From positions 558,001 to 622,000 of the forward strand of contig JAYQTM010000001.1 in the NCBI GenBank assembly GCA_038147395.1: a DNA stretch of 64,000 bases, given 5' to 3'. Both the position numbers and the translations under genes were made by a program. Source of the DNA: Eutrophovita brisbanensis. Lineage in GTDB: Bacteria > Pseudomonadota > Gammaproteobacteria > Burkholderiales > Eutrophovitaceae. The notes under the pieces are model-generated. The model was given only the letters and a program-made list of their open reading frames with translations. It did not search any database and was not told the origin of the DNA. Shown here piece by piece: positions 33,903 to 43,342 of this stretch (position 1 is its first letter; the number at the start of each line of letters is the position of its first letter).

Positions 33903-35501
33903 ATGTCTCGTTTAATGTCACTAGAAAACTTAGTTCTTCAGGTCACGCGTCGCGCTAGGTTAGTAAGCGTTATCAGCGAAACTAGTTTCTTTGTAGCAGT
34001 CTCTTTATTTGCGGCCTCAGTTCTGTGGGTAGTAGCTAAGTGGTTCCCTTTTTTCGGAACTCCCTCGTTTGTGGTCTTGTGTCTCGTCACCGGTGTTTGT
34101 GTCGGTGTGTTTGTTATCGCTATTGCGTGGAGGCGTGTCTCAGAAATCGATGCGTTGCGTCTTGTCGACTCGAAGATGATGTCACGTGATCAAGCTCGGA
34201 GTGCCCTTTGGTTCTCTCGGCAAGACGAATTCTCTAGAGATACGTTAGAGCACTCGTTTATCAGAGAGCACGTCGTTGATGCCAATCAACGTGCAGCGAC
34301 AATTAACTCTCGAGAAGTCGTGCCGTTCAAATATCCGGACACACTTAACCTGGCAATTTTAGCGGCTCTCTTGTTCGTCGCATCAATTTACGCCACTGAG
34401 TCTATCGTTGTGGCTGAAACCGTTAAATCGTCGCAGGAGATTGTTAGATCAGGATTGACTCAAGATCGTTCGAACGAGGATGTTTTGCTTGATAAAACTG
34501 GAATCGAGGAAATTGACCAAGCGATTGAGGCGATAGAAGCATCAGATTTGCCATATCAGGCAAAAAAAGAAGCCATACGAAAAGCGAAAGAAGCGATTGA
34601 CCAGATCAATATGGATGCGCTTTTGACGCGAGAGGGAATATCGAAATTGTCACAGGTCTTGATTAACCAAGACGGGTTCCAAGAAATTGGTGAGGCTTTG
34701 AAGCAGGGTCGGATACAAGAGGCGATTGACATGCTTCGTGAGAAGCAAAAAGAGCTCGAGAGTGCCGAGGATTCACAAGGCGGAGAGACGAATGATGATG
34801 ATCAGCAGACTGCGAGTATCGATAGGACCGAGGGAATTGTGAACTCCGACTTGGGTGACAATGCGAGAGATACGATGAATGAGGTGGGTCAGCCTGACCC
34901 GAATAATGTTACTCGACTGATAGAGAATTTGGAACAGGCGCAGCAAGATATGGAAAGTCAGCAAAGAGCGAATACAGCTGGCGCTCGTATGGAAGAAATG
35001 GGAGAGAGAATCGGTGCGGTACAAACGTCTGCAAGTGACATGGGAGGTCGACTGTCAACTTGGGAGGATCAGGCGAGTGAAGCGAGTGGTACACCCTCTC
35101 CAGACTCGGGAAACAACGACATGTCTGGAGGGTCGATGTTTCGAAAAGGGACTGTGACGCCGAATGAAAAAGACGAGGGCGATGATGGGAGTTCGACTGG
35201 TGCGCCCGATGGACATGCTGCCGCACAAGCGATTGAAGGAAGAATGACCGAGCGACTGGAGGACGCGATTCTCAAGCTCGTTAAAACTAAGATTGAAGCA
35301 GATGATAGTGAAGAGAACGATGAATCCGCTTGGGAGTTTCAGACGAGCAAGAAAGGGGAGTCGACGACCGAGTTGGCTCAGCAAGTCGATCGAGCGAAAT
35401 ATGGTGTGTCGCAATCTATGGATGTTGAGTTTGTGTCAGTCGAGCGAAAACAGTCGGTTAAAAAATATTTCATTGAGTTACATGAGGGGACAAAAGAATG
35501 A
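33903..35501 (+). CDS. Membrane protein of unknown family heading a MoxR/Bat-like operon
   Basis: 532 residues. I do not recognise a named family with certainty; the layout resembles DUF4175-type proteins. Three hydrophobic segments (about 27-47, 53-75 and 148-167), then a long cytoplasmic or periplasmic part rich in Glu, Gln and Ser with predicted coiled coil (about 195-290, IDQAIEAIEASDLPYQAKKE, KAKEAIDQ) and a low-complexity acidic stretch (285-440). It is coupled to the MoxR gene by a four-base overlap, so it belongs to that operon. ATG 33903 has no ribosome site and lies eight bases after a TACAAT; ATG 33915 is the alternative. Confidence 0.7.
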   Translation: MSRLMSLENLVLQVTRRARLVSVISETSFFVAVSLFAASVLWVVAKWFPFFGTPSFVVLCLVTGVCVGVFVIAIAWRRVSEIDALRLVDSKMMSRDQARSALWFSRQDEFSRDTLEHSFIREHVVDANQRAATINSREVVPFKYPDTLNLAILAALLFVASIYATESIVVAETVKSSQEIVRSGLTQDRSNEDVLLDKTGIEEIDQAIEAIEASDLPYQAKKEAIRKAKEAIDQINMDALLTREGISKLSQVLINQDGFQEIGEALKQGRIQEAIDMLREKQKELESAEDSQGGETNDDDQQTASIDRTEGIVNSDLGDNARDTMNEVGQPDPNNVTRLIENLEQAQQDMESQQRANTAGARMEEMGERIGAVQTSASDMGGRLSTWEDQASEASGTPSPDSGNNDMSGGSMFRKGTVTPNEKDEGDDGSSTGAPDGHAAAQAIEGRMTERLEDAILKLVKTKIEADDSEENDESAWEFQTSKKGESTTELAQQVDRAKYGVSQSMDVEFVSVERKQSVKKYFIELHEGTKE

Positions 35502-36493
35502 GTGCTAATGCTGAGCAGCAAATCAAAGTATTCCAAGAAAGATTTCAAGGCGTTGTAGATGAGGTCTCCAAAGTTATCGTTGGGAATAAAGACGTGATTG
35601 CCAACGTGCTCACGTGTTTATTGGTTCGTGGACATGTTCTTCTTGAGGGGATCCCAGGGGTCGGTAAAACCAAGCTCGTTCAAACTCTGTCCGATGTCAC
35701 TGATCTGAGTTTCTCCAGAATTCAGTTCACTCCGGACCTAATGCCAGGAGACATCATTGGATCCAACATTGTTCGTGAGACCGAGGGCGGCAACAAGTCA
35801 TTTGAATTCCAACAAGGCCCAGTATTTGCGAACATGTTGCTCGCAGACGAAATCAATCGAGCAACCCCGAAGACGCAGTCGGCGCTACTAGAAGCAATGC
35901 AGGAGAACAGTGTTTCTGCTGGGGGAGAAACTCACAAACTTGACCAACCATTTTTTGTGTTGGCAACTCAAAACCCGATTGAAATGGAAGGCACTTATCC
36001 CCTTCCGGAAGCTCAGATGGATCGATTCTTATTTAAATTGAGACTCTCTTTTCCTGAGGCTGGTGAGCTGCTAACGATTGTCGATCGTACGACGCAACAG
36101 GACGAGATTCCGGTCCAGCAGATTATAGGCAAGAGTGAGATCTTGCAGATGAGGGATGTCGCAAGGGCGGTGCCCATCGCGGAGCCGGTGATGCAATATG
36201 CGATCGCAATCGCACTCGGCAGTCATCCTGAGAGCGAGTCAGGCCATCCGCTTGCCAAACAGTATGTTCGTTTTGGTTCCAGTCCTAGGGGTGTTCAATC
36301 TCTAGTGCTCGGAGCAAAGGTGAATGCGCTTCTCAATGGAAGGTCCTATGTCAGTGGCGAGGACGTTCGAGATGTCGCTCTACCTGCCTTGAGGCATCGT
36401 GTGTTGATTAACTTTGAAGCTGAGGCTGAGAAAATAGACCCCGATCACATTCTGACCGAGATCTTGCGTGACCTTGATGTCCCAAAAAATTAA
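35498..36493 (+). CDS. MoxR-family AAA+ ATPase
   Basis: 331 residues. Chaperone-like AAA+ ATPase; MoxR proteins work with VWA-domain partners encoded next door to assemble or activate periplasmic or membrane complexes. Walker A GIPGVGKTK (about 57), Walker B LLADEINRATPKTQSALLEAM (about 115), sensor 1 FVLATQNPIEMEGTYPLPEAQMDRF, and the C-terminal lid with YVRFGSSPRGVQSL. The motifs are complete. It overlaps the preceding gene (ATGA) and is followed after 52 bases by the DUF58 gene. Confidence 0.93.
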   Translation: MSANAEQQIKVFQERFQGVVDEVSKVIVGNKDVIANVLTCLLVRGHVLLEGIPGVGKTKLVQTLSDVTDLSFSRIQFTPDLMPGDIIGSNIVRETEGGNKSFEFQQGPVFANMLLADEINRATPKTQSALLEAMQENSVSAGGETHKLDQPFFVLATQNPIEMEGTYPLPEAQMDRFLFKLRLSFPEAGELLTIVDRTTQQDEIPVQQIIGKSEILQMRDVARAVPIAEPVMQYAIAIALGSHPESESGHPLAKQYVRFGSSPRGVQSLVLGAKVNALLNGRSYVSGEDVRDVALPALRHRVLINFEAEAEKIDPDHILTEILRDLDVPKN

Positions 36494-36545
36494 ACCCATC
36501 GAATCATTTAGTTGGTGCACTTGGTTTAATTAAGACGATATTTTC

Positions 36546-37424
36546 ATGAGTACATTATTGTCCAAAGAATTTCTTCGTCGGTTAGACGGGATCTCTATGT
36601 TGTTGAGAAAACCTGTCGCCGGACATTTACGAGGACAGCATCGCTCGAAAAGAACCGGATTTGGAATGGTATTTGCTGATTATCGCCCTTATTCTCCTGG
36701 GGATGATGTTCGTAATTTGGATTGGGCGACGTACATGCGCTTGGATCGACTGGTGCTGCGTATGTTCGAGGAAGAGGCCGATACACCTATCTATATATTT
36801 ATCGACAACAGTGCTTCGATGGGTGTAGGGGATAACACAAAGTTTCAGATAGCTAAAAAATTTGCTGCTGTTCTCGCGTACGTTGGCTTATTGAACCATG
36901 ATCGAGTCAGTCTGATTTCTTTTGCTGATGGCGTATTGAAAGAGATGCCTGGTAGACGCGGTAAAAACCAAATGTGGCGAGCGATGCATTTCCTCGAATC
37001 ATTGAATACAGGTGGGCAAACAAACATTGAGAGTACCTTTAGACGGTTCTTTGGGGGCGGACGAACTCGTGGCCTTGTGTTTGTCGTGTCTGATTTTTTG
37101 GTGCCAGAGAATCTAGAGCAGAGTTTTAAGCCCATCATGCAACATGGGCATGACGTGTTCGCCGGGCATCTCATTTCCCCGGAGGAGTCTGATCCAGAGC
37201 TTGTTGGCCAAGTAGCCCTTCTTGATTCCGAGACGGGGGAAACGATCGATACACACATCACGCAACAAACCCTAGCGCAGTATCGCGAGGTCTTTAAATC
37301 ACATTGCACCGAGACCCAGCAATTTTTTCGTCGATCGGGTTGGGGCTACGTGCCGTTGAGGTCGGATGTTGATTTCGAGGCATCTGTGTTGACAGCGATG
37401 AAACAAGAGGGCTTGTTTCGATGA
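36546..37424 (+). CDS. DUF58 domain protein
   Basis: 292 residues. DUF58 proteins carry a VWA-like fold and nearly always lie beside MoxR. The family signature is FADYRPYSPGDDVRNLDW followed by the MIDAS-like IFIDNSASMGV (about residue 84) and a late VVSDFLVPENLEQ. No clear signal peptide or membrane helix; probably cytoplasmic. The stop overlaps the start of the next gene by four bases (ATGA). Role as a MoxR partner is inferred. Confidence 0.9.
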   Translation: MSTLLSKEFLRRLDGISMLLRKPVAGHLRGQHRSKRTGFGMVFADYRPYSPGDDVRNLDWATYMRLDRLVLRMFEEEADTPIYIFIDNSASMGVGDNTKFQIAKKFAAVLAYVGLLNHDRVSLISFADGVLKEMPGRRGKNQMWRAMHFLESLNTGGQTNIESTFRRFFGGGRTRGLVFVVSDFLVPENLEQSFKPIMQHGHDVFAGHLISPEESDPELVGQVALLDSETGETIDTHITQQTLAQYREVFKSHCTETQQFFRRSGWGYVPLRSDVDFEASVLTAMKQEGLFR

Positions 37425-39202
37425 ACGTATTTACCCTCGCTCCCTCCGTGCTTGGTGCAGTGCTACTCGCGGTTATCGTTGCTACGATCATCATTTATTT
37501 ATTGAACCCGCCAATTCTGAATCGCGTTGTGGCCTCAAATCTTATTTGGCGGAGGGTCATTGAAAGCACTCGAGTTTTGCATGATCGCTGGAGGTGGTGG
37601 CTTTCACTACTGCTGGCGTTGCTTATCATCATCATGATCATAGCCTCTGCGGGGAGATTGTCGTTCGGTACGGAAGGTTCAGATCGAATCTTGGTTGTGT
37701 TGGATAACTCACCATCAATGGCAGCTCTGACCGATAGCGGTGAGACTAGATTCGCTTTAGCAAAGGATGCGGCAGCCTCTCTAATCGGCTCCTACAGTAA
37801 TGACGTGCCGGTCATGATTGTTGACACTCAAAGACAGATCATTACGCCATCTTTTCAGCCGAGTGCTGTCGCTATAGAAGAGATTGAGAATATTACCTTG
37901 AGTGATGGGTTGGACCCAATTGTCCCGTCTGTGGTGGCGAATGTTGATGTCTCAGAAAAGTTTGTGTTCACGGATGGCGTGCTTTTGGGTTCAGTTCCTG
38001 ACGAATATGAAGTAATTTCGTTTTTCAAACCTATCCCGAATATAGGTATTACAAAGTTCTCTTTTAGTGGTGTTCCCGGTGACTTATCTAGGAGAGAAGC
38101 GCTGGTTGAGCTAATGAATGCAGGTGGTGAAGAACAAGTTGTCAAGGTCGAGCTCAGTCAAAAAAATGCTGATTCGTTGATCACTCAGATCAGGATGGCT
38201 CCCTTTGAAGTAAAACGCCATGTTTTTGACGCGTCACGATTAACGAGTGGTCCTGCGAAGGTGACTGTCATTGCCGATAATGATGGCTTTGATGCTGATG
38301 ACACCGCATTCAGCTATGTCGCGACGAAGCGTAACATTCGGGTTGGATTGATCACGAGTGATGAGCAATCGAGCCTTTATTCACTTCTACCGCTTGTCCC
38401 TCGAGTCGACGTCACAAAAATAACGCAAGAGGCAATTCAGACTGATCAAGCGCAATTAAATTTTGACGTCTTGATTTACGAGGGCGTCGCGGTGACAGAG
38501 CGTCCAAAGATACCAGCGATCATATTTGGACTCTCAAATGGCTCGGATGGATTGGCGCTTATAAAAAGTCAAAGCTCTCAATTGCGGGTAAACAAATCTT
38601 CTGAGCATGAAATCTTAGAGGGCGTATCGTTAACCGATTTGGTCATTGGGGATACGTTCCTCTTGGCCGACCGAGTGCAGGGCAAGTCGTTGATCGAGGC
38701 TGAGGGTGAAGGAGCCGTCGCTGTTGTGACTTCGGGGGATCCTCGCACTCTGTTGTTTGGCTTTAATGTCCGCGATTCTAATTTACGTCTTCTAGCCGAC
38801 TTTCCGATACTTCTTTCAAATGCGTTGACTTGGTTGGTTGATGAGCCGGAGCTTATTTACGCTAAACCCGGGGCGATTCAGCTGCCGTTTAACGTGGCGC
38901 AGGTTTTCGCGCTTGATGGAGAGTCGCTAGAGGTGTGGCATGCTGACAATCATGCTTACATCGAGACCGCCGCGCCGGGCCTGTACACCGCGTTTTCTTC
39001 AGAGGGGCCGCTTAGAATTTCAGTGTCTAATTTGGAGGTGCGCTACAGTAATGTGAATAATTCTCGATTATCAAATATAGAGTTTGGCGATTTGCCGACG
39101 AGTACAGGTAATCGATATTCATTGCCCCTTATATTAGCTTTTATTGCCTTCGGTCTTCTGCTCATTGAGTGGGGTCTGTACCACCGAAGGATTACTCAAT
39201 GA
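37421..39202 (+). CDS. BatA-like membrane protein with VWA domain
   Basis: 593 residues. N-terminal BatA-type segment with two hydrophobic helices (about 8-28 and 58-78, ending in RWWLSLLLALLIIIMIIASAG), then a periplasmic VWA domain whose MIDAS motif is VVLDNSPSMAAL (about 91). Middle and C-terminal regions resemble BatA/DUF4159-like folds; a last membrane helix is at about 565-585. Third partner of MoxR in the operon. The MIDAS has the Asp-x-Ser-x-Ser spacing needed for a metal ion. Confidence 0.82.
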   Translation: MNVFTLAPSVLGAVLLAVIVATIIIYLLNPPILNRVVASNLIWRRVIESTRVLHDRWRWWLSLLLALLIIIMIIASAGRLSFGTEGSDRILVVLDNSPSMAALTDSGETRFALAKDAAASLIGSYSNDVPVMIVDTQRQIITPSFQPSAVAIEEIENITLSDGLDPIVPSVVANVDVSEKFVFTDGVLLGSVPDEYEVISFFKPIPNIGITKFSFSGVPGDLSRREALVELMNAGGEEQVVKVELSQKNADSLITQIRMAPFEVKRHVFDASRLTSGPAKVTVIADNDGFDADDTAFSYVATKRNIRVGLITSDEQSSLYSLLPLVPRVDVTKITQEAIQTDQAQLNFDVLIYEGVAVTERPKIPAIIFGLSNGSDGLALIKSQSSQLRVNKSSEHEILEGVSLTDLVIGDTFLLADRVQGKSLIEAEGEGAVAVVTSGDPRTLLFGFNVRDSNLRLLADFPILLSNALTWLVDEPELIYAKPGAIQLPFNVAQVFALDGESLEVWHADNHAYIETAAPGLYTAFSSEGPLRISVSNLEVRYSNVNNSRLSNIEFGDLPTSTGNRYSLPLILAFIAFGLLLIEWGLYHRRITQ

Positions 39203-39214
39203 TGCTCTAGAGAC

Positions 39215-41782
39215 ATGTTAGTTTTTGAAAACCCACACGCGCTATGGTTGTTGCTAATCCTTCCCCTACTCTGGTGGTTAGCATTGCGTACGTCGACCAC
39301 ACTATCTCGAATTCATCTTTCTTGGCTCTCTGTTGTCCGTACCCTCGTGATGCTCTCTATTGTTGTTGGTTTGTCCCAGCCGGTGGTTCGCTATCCTGGG
39401 CAGGATTTATCGGTGGTGTATGCGCTTGATGCATCGCGAAGCGTTTCTCCTGAATTTTTAGATAAGTCATTAACGTGGGTAGATGAGTTCGAGCAGAAAT
39501 ACTCCCCCAGTGCGTCAAAAATCATTGTTTTCGGTGAGAATCGGGCGGTTGTGAACACGACAGGAGAGGTTCGTAATTTATCGGTTTCAGATTCGTCAGA
39601 ACAAAGTCAGTCCAGCGAGCATGTCGAGCAGTCGGCGACCAATATCGAGGCAGCTGTTGACGAGGCGCTTGCTCTACTAGAGCCAGGAACGATTAAACGG
39701 ATTGTTCTTTTTTCTGATGGAAATCAGACGGAAGGGTCCTTATTAGATACTGTTAGCTCTTCTAGAAAGGTGGACGCAAGAATTTATCCAATGGTGGCTG
39801 ATGCGTCTCAAGTGCAAGACTTTTGGATTGACAATGTTGAGCTGCCACAACGTTGCCGAGCTGGGGAACCGGTTATTGCCAGTGTGAGTGTGCATAGCCC
39901 AGATGAGACAAAAGCCACACTAGCGATCAGTGCCAATGGCGAAACTATTGGTGGACTTGAAGCGGAGCTTCGTGGGGGTGTAAATGAGGTATCGGTTCCG
40001 ATCAAATTTTCGGTGGACGGCGCTGTTGATGTACTTGTTCAACTTGATGCTCCTGGAGACACCTATAAGGACAACAATGTTTCTCGCATCAATATGTGGG
40101 TTGAGCCTGAGGCAAGGGTGCTGTACGTGGAGGGTATGAAGGGAACATCTCAATTTTTGAAGGATGCCCTCACATCAGATGGATTTAACGTCGATGTAAA
40201 AGGCGCTATGCCAACGGATGGTTGGGCAGAGCGGTATGATGCAGTGATTTTGTCTGATGTCTTAGCGGGCTCATTGCCACCAGCGTTGATGTCGGAGATC
40301 CAGTCTTATGTTCGAGATTCAGGCGGTGGGCTTATATTTGCGGGTGGTGAAAATACCTTTGGCGAAGAAGGGTACTCAGACACGACGCTTGAAAGCGTCT
40401 TGCCCGCTGAATTTAAAATTCAAGAGAAACGAAAAGATATTGCGATTGTGATTGCGATTGACCGATCCTACAGTATGAAGGGTCGAAAAATTGAGTACGC
40501 GAAAGAAGCGGCGCGTGCCTCGTTAGATCTCTTGGAGGAACAGCACTATTTCGGTGTCGTTGCGTTTGATTCACAGCCCTATGTGCCGGTTCCTGTCGAG
40601 CCGGTTAAGTCGAAGAGAAAAGCTGAGGCGCTAATTAGCCGGATTCAGGCTAGTGGACAAACAAATATTTATCCAGCGCTTGGTATTGTTTACCGTTTGT
40701 TGAGGGATTTAGACGCCCCAACAAAGCACGTGATTCTTTTGTCGGACGGTGATACGGCGCCAGCTGAATTTGAGCGCTTGGTGGAGCGAATGAAAGAGAA
40801 AAATATCGTGATCTCGACCGTGACGATCGGCGAGGGCGGAAATCCTGGGTTAATGCGCCAAATCGCTGATTGGGGTAATGGTAGAAATTACATGGCCGTT
40901 TCTGCTGAATCAATTCCTCAAATTTTTACTGAAGAGACCAAGAAGGTTGTGAGTACCAGTCTGGTTGAGCAAGACATCTTGTCAGTCGTAAAGCAGCCGA
41001 TAGAGGCGATGGAAGGTATTGATCTTTCAGCTGCCCCACCGCTCAAGGGACACGTTGCCGTCAAAGCTAAGGATACTGCTGAAGTCATCCTCGCGACCCA
41101 AGAGGGCGCACCGCTTTTGACTCGTTGGCAGTATGGGTTAGGAAAAACTTTATTGTTCACTTCAGACGTGAAAAATCGGTGGTCGTCTGATTGGATTGAA
41201 TGGGAGGGTTATGGGCAGTTTTGGTCACAATTGACCCGAGGCGTTGTAAAACAGCTTGGGTCAGATACCGTTTTTTTTAGTGCTGCTAAAGATGGCAAGT
41301 TGGCCGTTTTTGATCTGACGCTTCTTACTGAAGATGGTGAATTTGTGAACGGGTTGCAACCGACACTCGAGATCAACCGCGGAGAGAGTCCGCAAATTCT
41401 CCCGATGACGCAAATATCCCCGGGGCATTATCAACTGAGGACACCCTTCGTTTCGCAAAATCCCGTTTCTGGCGTATTGACTGAGGGTGGTGGCGTGACC
41501 CAAAAGATGACTCGAGCTGCTGGGTCGAGGTCAGTTTTTCCAGGATTTCCTGATGAATATCGATTTATTGGCCCAAACATTGAACTCCTCAATGCGGTTG
41601 CCGAGTCTACCGGAGGGCGTGTTGGTGCGTCTTCATCTGAGATTGCTGACCCAGGAGAGGATCTTGCATACAAGAGACTTTATCTATGGCCATTTTTACT
41701 TTTTACAGCAGCATTTCTATACCTCTGTGAACTTTTTTTGAGGCGCTCTCCAGTTATTTGGCGTCGGTTCTCGGGACAGTAA
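39215..41782 (+). CDS. Membrane-anchored VWA / GATase1-like domain protein
   Basis: 855 residues. N-terminal helices (8-25 and 40-58), a first VWA-like region (YALDASRSVSPEFL at 69), a beta-sandwich segment (about 210-300), a class I glutamine amidotransferase-like domain (VLYVEGMKGTSQFLKDAL to FAGGENTFGEEGYSDT, about 305-405), and a second, better preserved VWA (VIAIDRSYSMKGRK, about 414). A C-terminal helix (about 825-847) anchors the end. No catalytic cysteine triad is seen in the GATase-like part, as is usual for this family. Last gene of the MoxR operon. Its role is unknown; surface or envelope stress is a guess. Confidence 0.82.
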   Translation: MLVFENPHALWLLLILPLLWWLALRTSTTLSRIHLSWLSVVRTLVMLSIVVGLSQPVVRYPGQDLSVVYALDASRSVSPEFLDKSLTWVDEFEQKYSPSASKIIVFGENRAVVNTTGEVRNLSVSDSSEQSQSSEHVEQSATNIEAAVDEALALLEPGTIKRIVLFSDGNQTEGSLLDTVSSSRKVDARIYPMVADASQVQDFWIDNVELPQRCRAGEPVIASVSVHSPDETKATLAISANGETIGGLEAELRGGVNEVSVPIKFSVDGAVDVLVQLDAPGDTYKDNNVSRINMWVEPEARVLYVEGMKGTSQFLKDALTSDGFNVDVKGAMPTDGWAERYDAVILSDVLAGSLPPALMSEIQSYVRDSGGGLIFAGGENTFGEEGYSDTTLESVLPAEFKIQEKRKDIAIVIAIDRSYSMKGRKIEYAKEAARASLDLLEEQHYFGVVAFDSQPYVPVPVEPVKSKRKAEALISRIQASGQTNIYPALGIVYRLLRDLDAPTKHVILLSDGDTAPAEFERLVERMKEKNIVISTVTIGEGGNPGLMRQIADWGNGRNYMAVSAESIPQIFTEETKKVVSTSLVEQDILSVVKQPIEAMEGIDLSAAPPLKGHVAVKAKDTAEVILATQEGAPLLTRWQYGLGKTLLFTSDVKNRWSSDWIEWEGYGQFWSQLTRGVVKQLGSDTVFFSAAKDGKLAVFDLTLLTEDGEFVNGLQPTLEINRGESPQILPMTQISPGHYQLRTPFVSQNPVSGVLTEGGGVTQKMTRAAGSRSVFPGFPDEYRFIGPNIELLNAVAESTGGRVGASSSEIADPGEDLAYKRLYLWPFLLFTAAFLYLCELFLRRSPVIWRRFSGQ

Positions 41783-41819
41783 CTTTTCCCTACTTGTTGA
41801 ACTTGTTATCATCGATATC

Positions 41820-41852
41820 GAGCCACGACTAATAGCGTTTCACGCAGTCGTT
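41820..41852 (+). promoter_or_regulatory. Hairpin in the leader of the Sel1-repeat gene
   Basis: ACGACT and AGTCGT flank an inner GCGT TTC ACGC stem, with a four-base bulge (AATA) on the 5' side. No T tract follows, so it is more likely a leader structure or operator than a terminator. Located about 30-60 bases before the start codon. Confidence 0.3.
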
Positions 41853-41880
41853 AGGATTGTTGCATCCACGAGGAGTTTGA

Positions 41881-43341
41881 ATGTTATTCGCGCGAATTGC
41901 TTTAATCATTTTTGTCATTTTCTCGACCCCGTCGTTTGGTCAGGTGGACGAGGCGATCCAGGCCTATGAGTCGGGTGATTATGTCAACGCATTTCGTACC
42001 ATCGAGGCTGCTGCAAAAGATGGGCAAGCAAACGCACAATTTTATCTTGGGGAATCTTATTTTAACGGCCGAGGGGCGCCACAGGATTTCTCTCAGGCCA
42101 TTCGCTGGTATGAAAAAAGTGCGAAGCAAGGGTATCAAGATGCACAGATGAAACTGGGCAACCTGTACCTGACCGGAAAATATGTAGAAAAGGACGCCTC
42201 TTTGGGCGCCAGTTGGTATTTAAAGGCTGCGCTCAGCGGTAACACTGAGGCGGCGCTCATTGCGGGCTCGCTTTATTTTGACGGTCAAGAGGTCCCAAAA
42301 GACGTCAATAAAGCAATTGCCGCTTATGAAGTTTCGGCTAAAGCGGGGGATGTCGATTCTCATGAAATGTTGGGATACATTTATTTCTCTGGAATACTTG
42401 GAACACCAGACTACACAAATGCGTTTAAGTGGTACGTCAAAGCGGCGGAAGACGGACGCGTATATCCCAAATTTGCGTTGGGGTGGATGTATTACAACGG
42501 GAAAGGAGCTCAAAAAAATCTTGCTCAAGCAGCCTCTTATTTGAAGCAAGCAGCGGATTTGGGAAGCATACAAGCAAGTACTTTGGTTGCTTTTATGTAT
42601 TCCAAGGGCGAGGGTGTGGAAATCAACTCTGCCTTGGCGTTTGAATACTTGAAAAAATCAGCTGAGGGTGGAGACGCCGCTTCATATGCAACGCTTGCGT
42701 GGGCATATTATCAGGGCGATGGTGTCGATAAAGATCCAAAGAAGGCGTTTGAATGGTTCAAGAAAGCATCCAAGTCGGAAGATAGTCAGTCCGCATTTAT
42801 GGTTGCCTACATGCTCCAACAAGGTGATGGCGTTGTAAAAAGCGCCCGTGACGCCATCGGTTGGTACGAGACTGCCGCCAGTGCTGGGTATGCCGAAGCA
42901 CATGGTGCGCTTGGTCATATTTATTTCTTCGGTGATGAGGGGGTTCCCCCCAATCATAGAGAAGCGATGAAGTGGTACCGTCCAGTCGCTGAATCTGGTG
43001 ATGCATATGCTCAGTACATGATGGGCTTCATTTGCGAGCAGGGAAAAAATGTTCCCCATAAGCCTGATGAGGCGGTGAAATGGTTTTCGTTGGCAGCTAA
43101 TCAAGGTGACTTATCATCACAAATTCGATTGGCTTGGATGTTTTACGAGGGAAGCGGTATTGCAAAGGACCTAGTCCTCTCTTACATGTGGAGTAATCTT
43201 GCTGCCACAGCGAGTAAAGGAGAGGAAAGAGAACAGCTGGAGAATCTAAGAAATTATATTGCGACGGTTTTATCGCCGGATGAGTTGAAACTCGCCCAGA
43301 AGAAAACAAGAGAATGGAAGCCAGCGTCTCAGCCCAATTAA
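41881..43341 (+). CDS. Secreted Sel1-like (TPR-type) repeat protein
   Basis: 486 residues with a signal peptide (about 1-20, ending TPSFG). The mature protein is a solenoid of about eleven or twelve Sel1-like repeats of 36 residues, each with the pattern A-x-LGxxYxxGxGVxxDxxKAxxWYxKAAxxG, for example AQFYLGESYFNGRGAPQDFS and ASYATLAWAYYQGDGVDKDP. Such proteins are periplasmic or outer-membrane scaffolds for protein contacts. The start has a GAGGAG site seven bases upstream. It follows the MoxR operon by 98 bases and converges on an enolase gene with one base between stops. Confidence 0.92.
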   Translation: MLFARIALIIFVIFSTPSFGQVDEAIQAYESGDYVNAFRTIEAAAKDGQANAQFYLGESYFNGRGAPQDFSQAIRWYEKSAKQGYQDAQMKLGNLYLTGKYVEKDASLGASWYLKAALSGNTEAALIAGSLYFDGQEVPKDVNKAIAAYEVSAKAGDVDSHEMLGYIYFSGILGTPDYTNAFKWYVKAAEDGRVYPKFALGWMYYNGKGAQKNLAQAASYLKQAADLGSIQASTLVAFMYSKGEGVEINSALAFEYLKKSAEGGDAASYATLAWAYYQGDGVDKDPKKAFEWFKKASKSEDSQSAFMVAYMLQQGDGVVKSARDAIGWYETAASAGYAEAHGALGHIYFFGDEGVPPNHREAMKWYRPVAESGDAYAQYMMGFICEQGKNVPHKPDEAVKWFSLAANQGDLSSQIRLAWMFYEGSGIAKDLVLSYMWSNLAATASKGEEREQLENLRNYIATVLSPDELKLAQKKTREWKPASQPN

Positions 43342-43342
43342 A

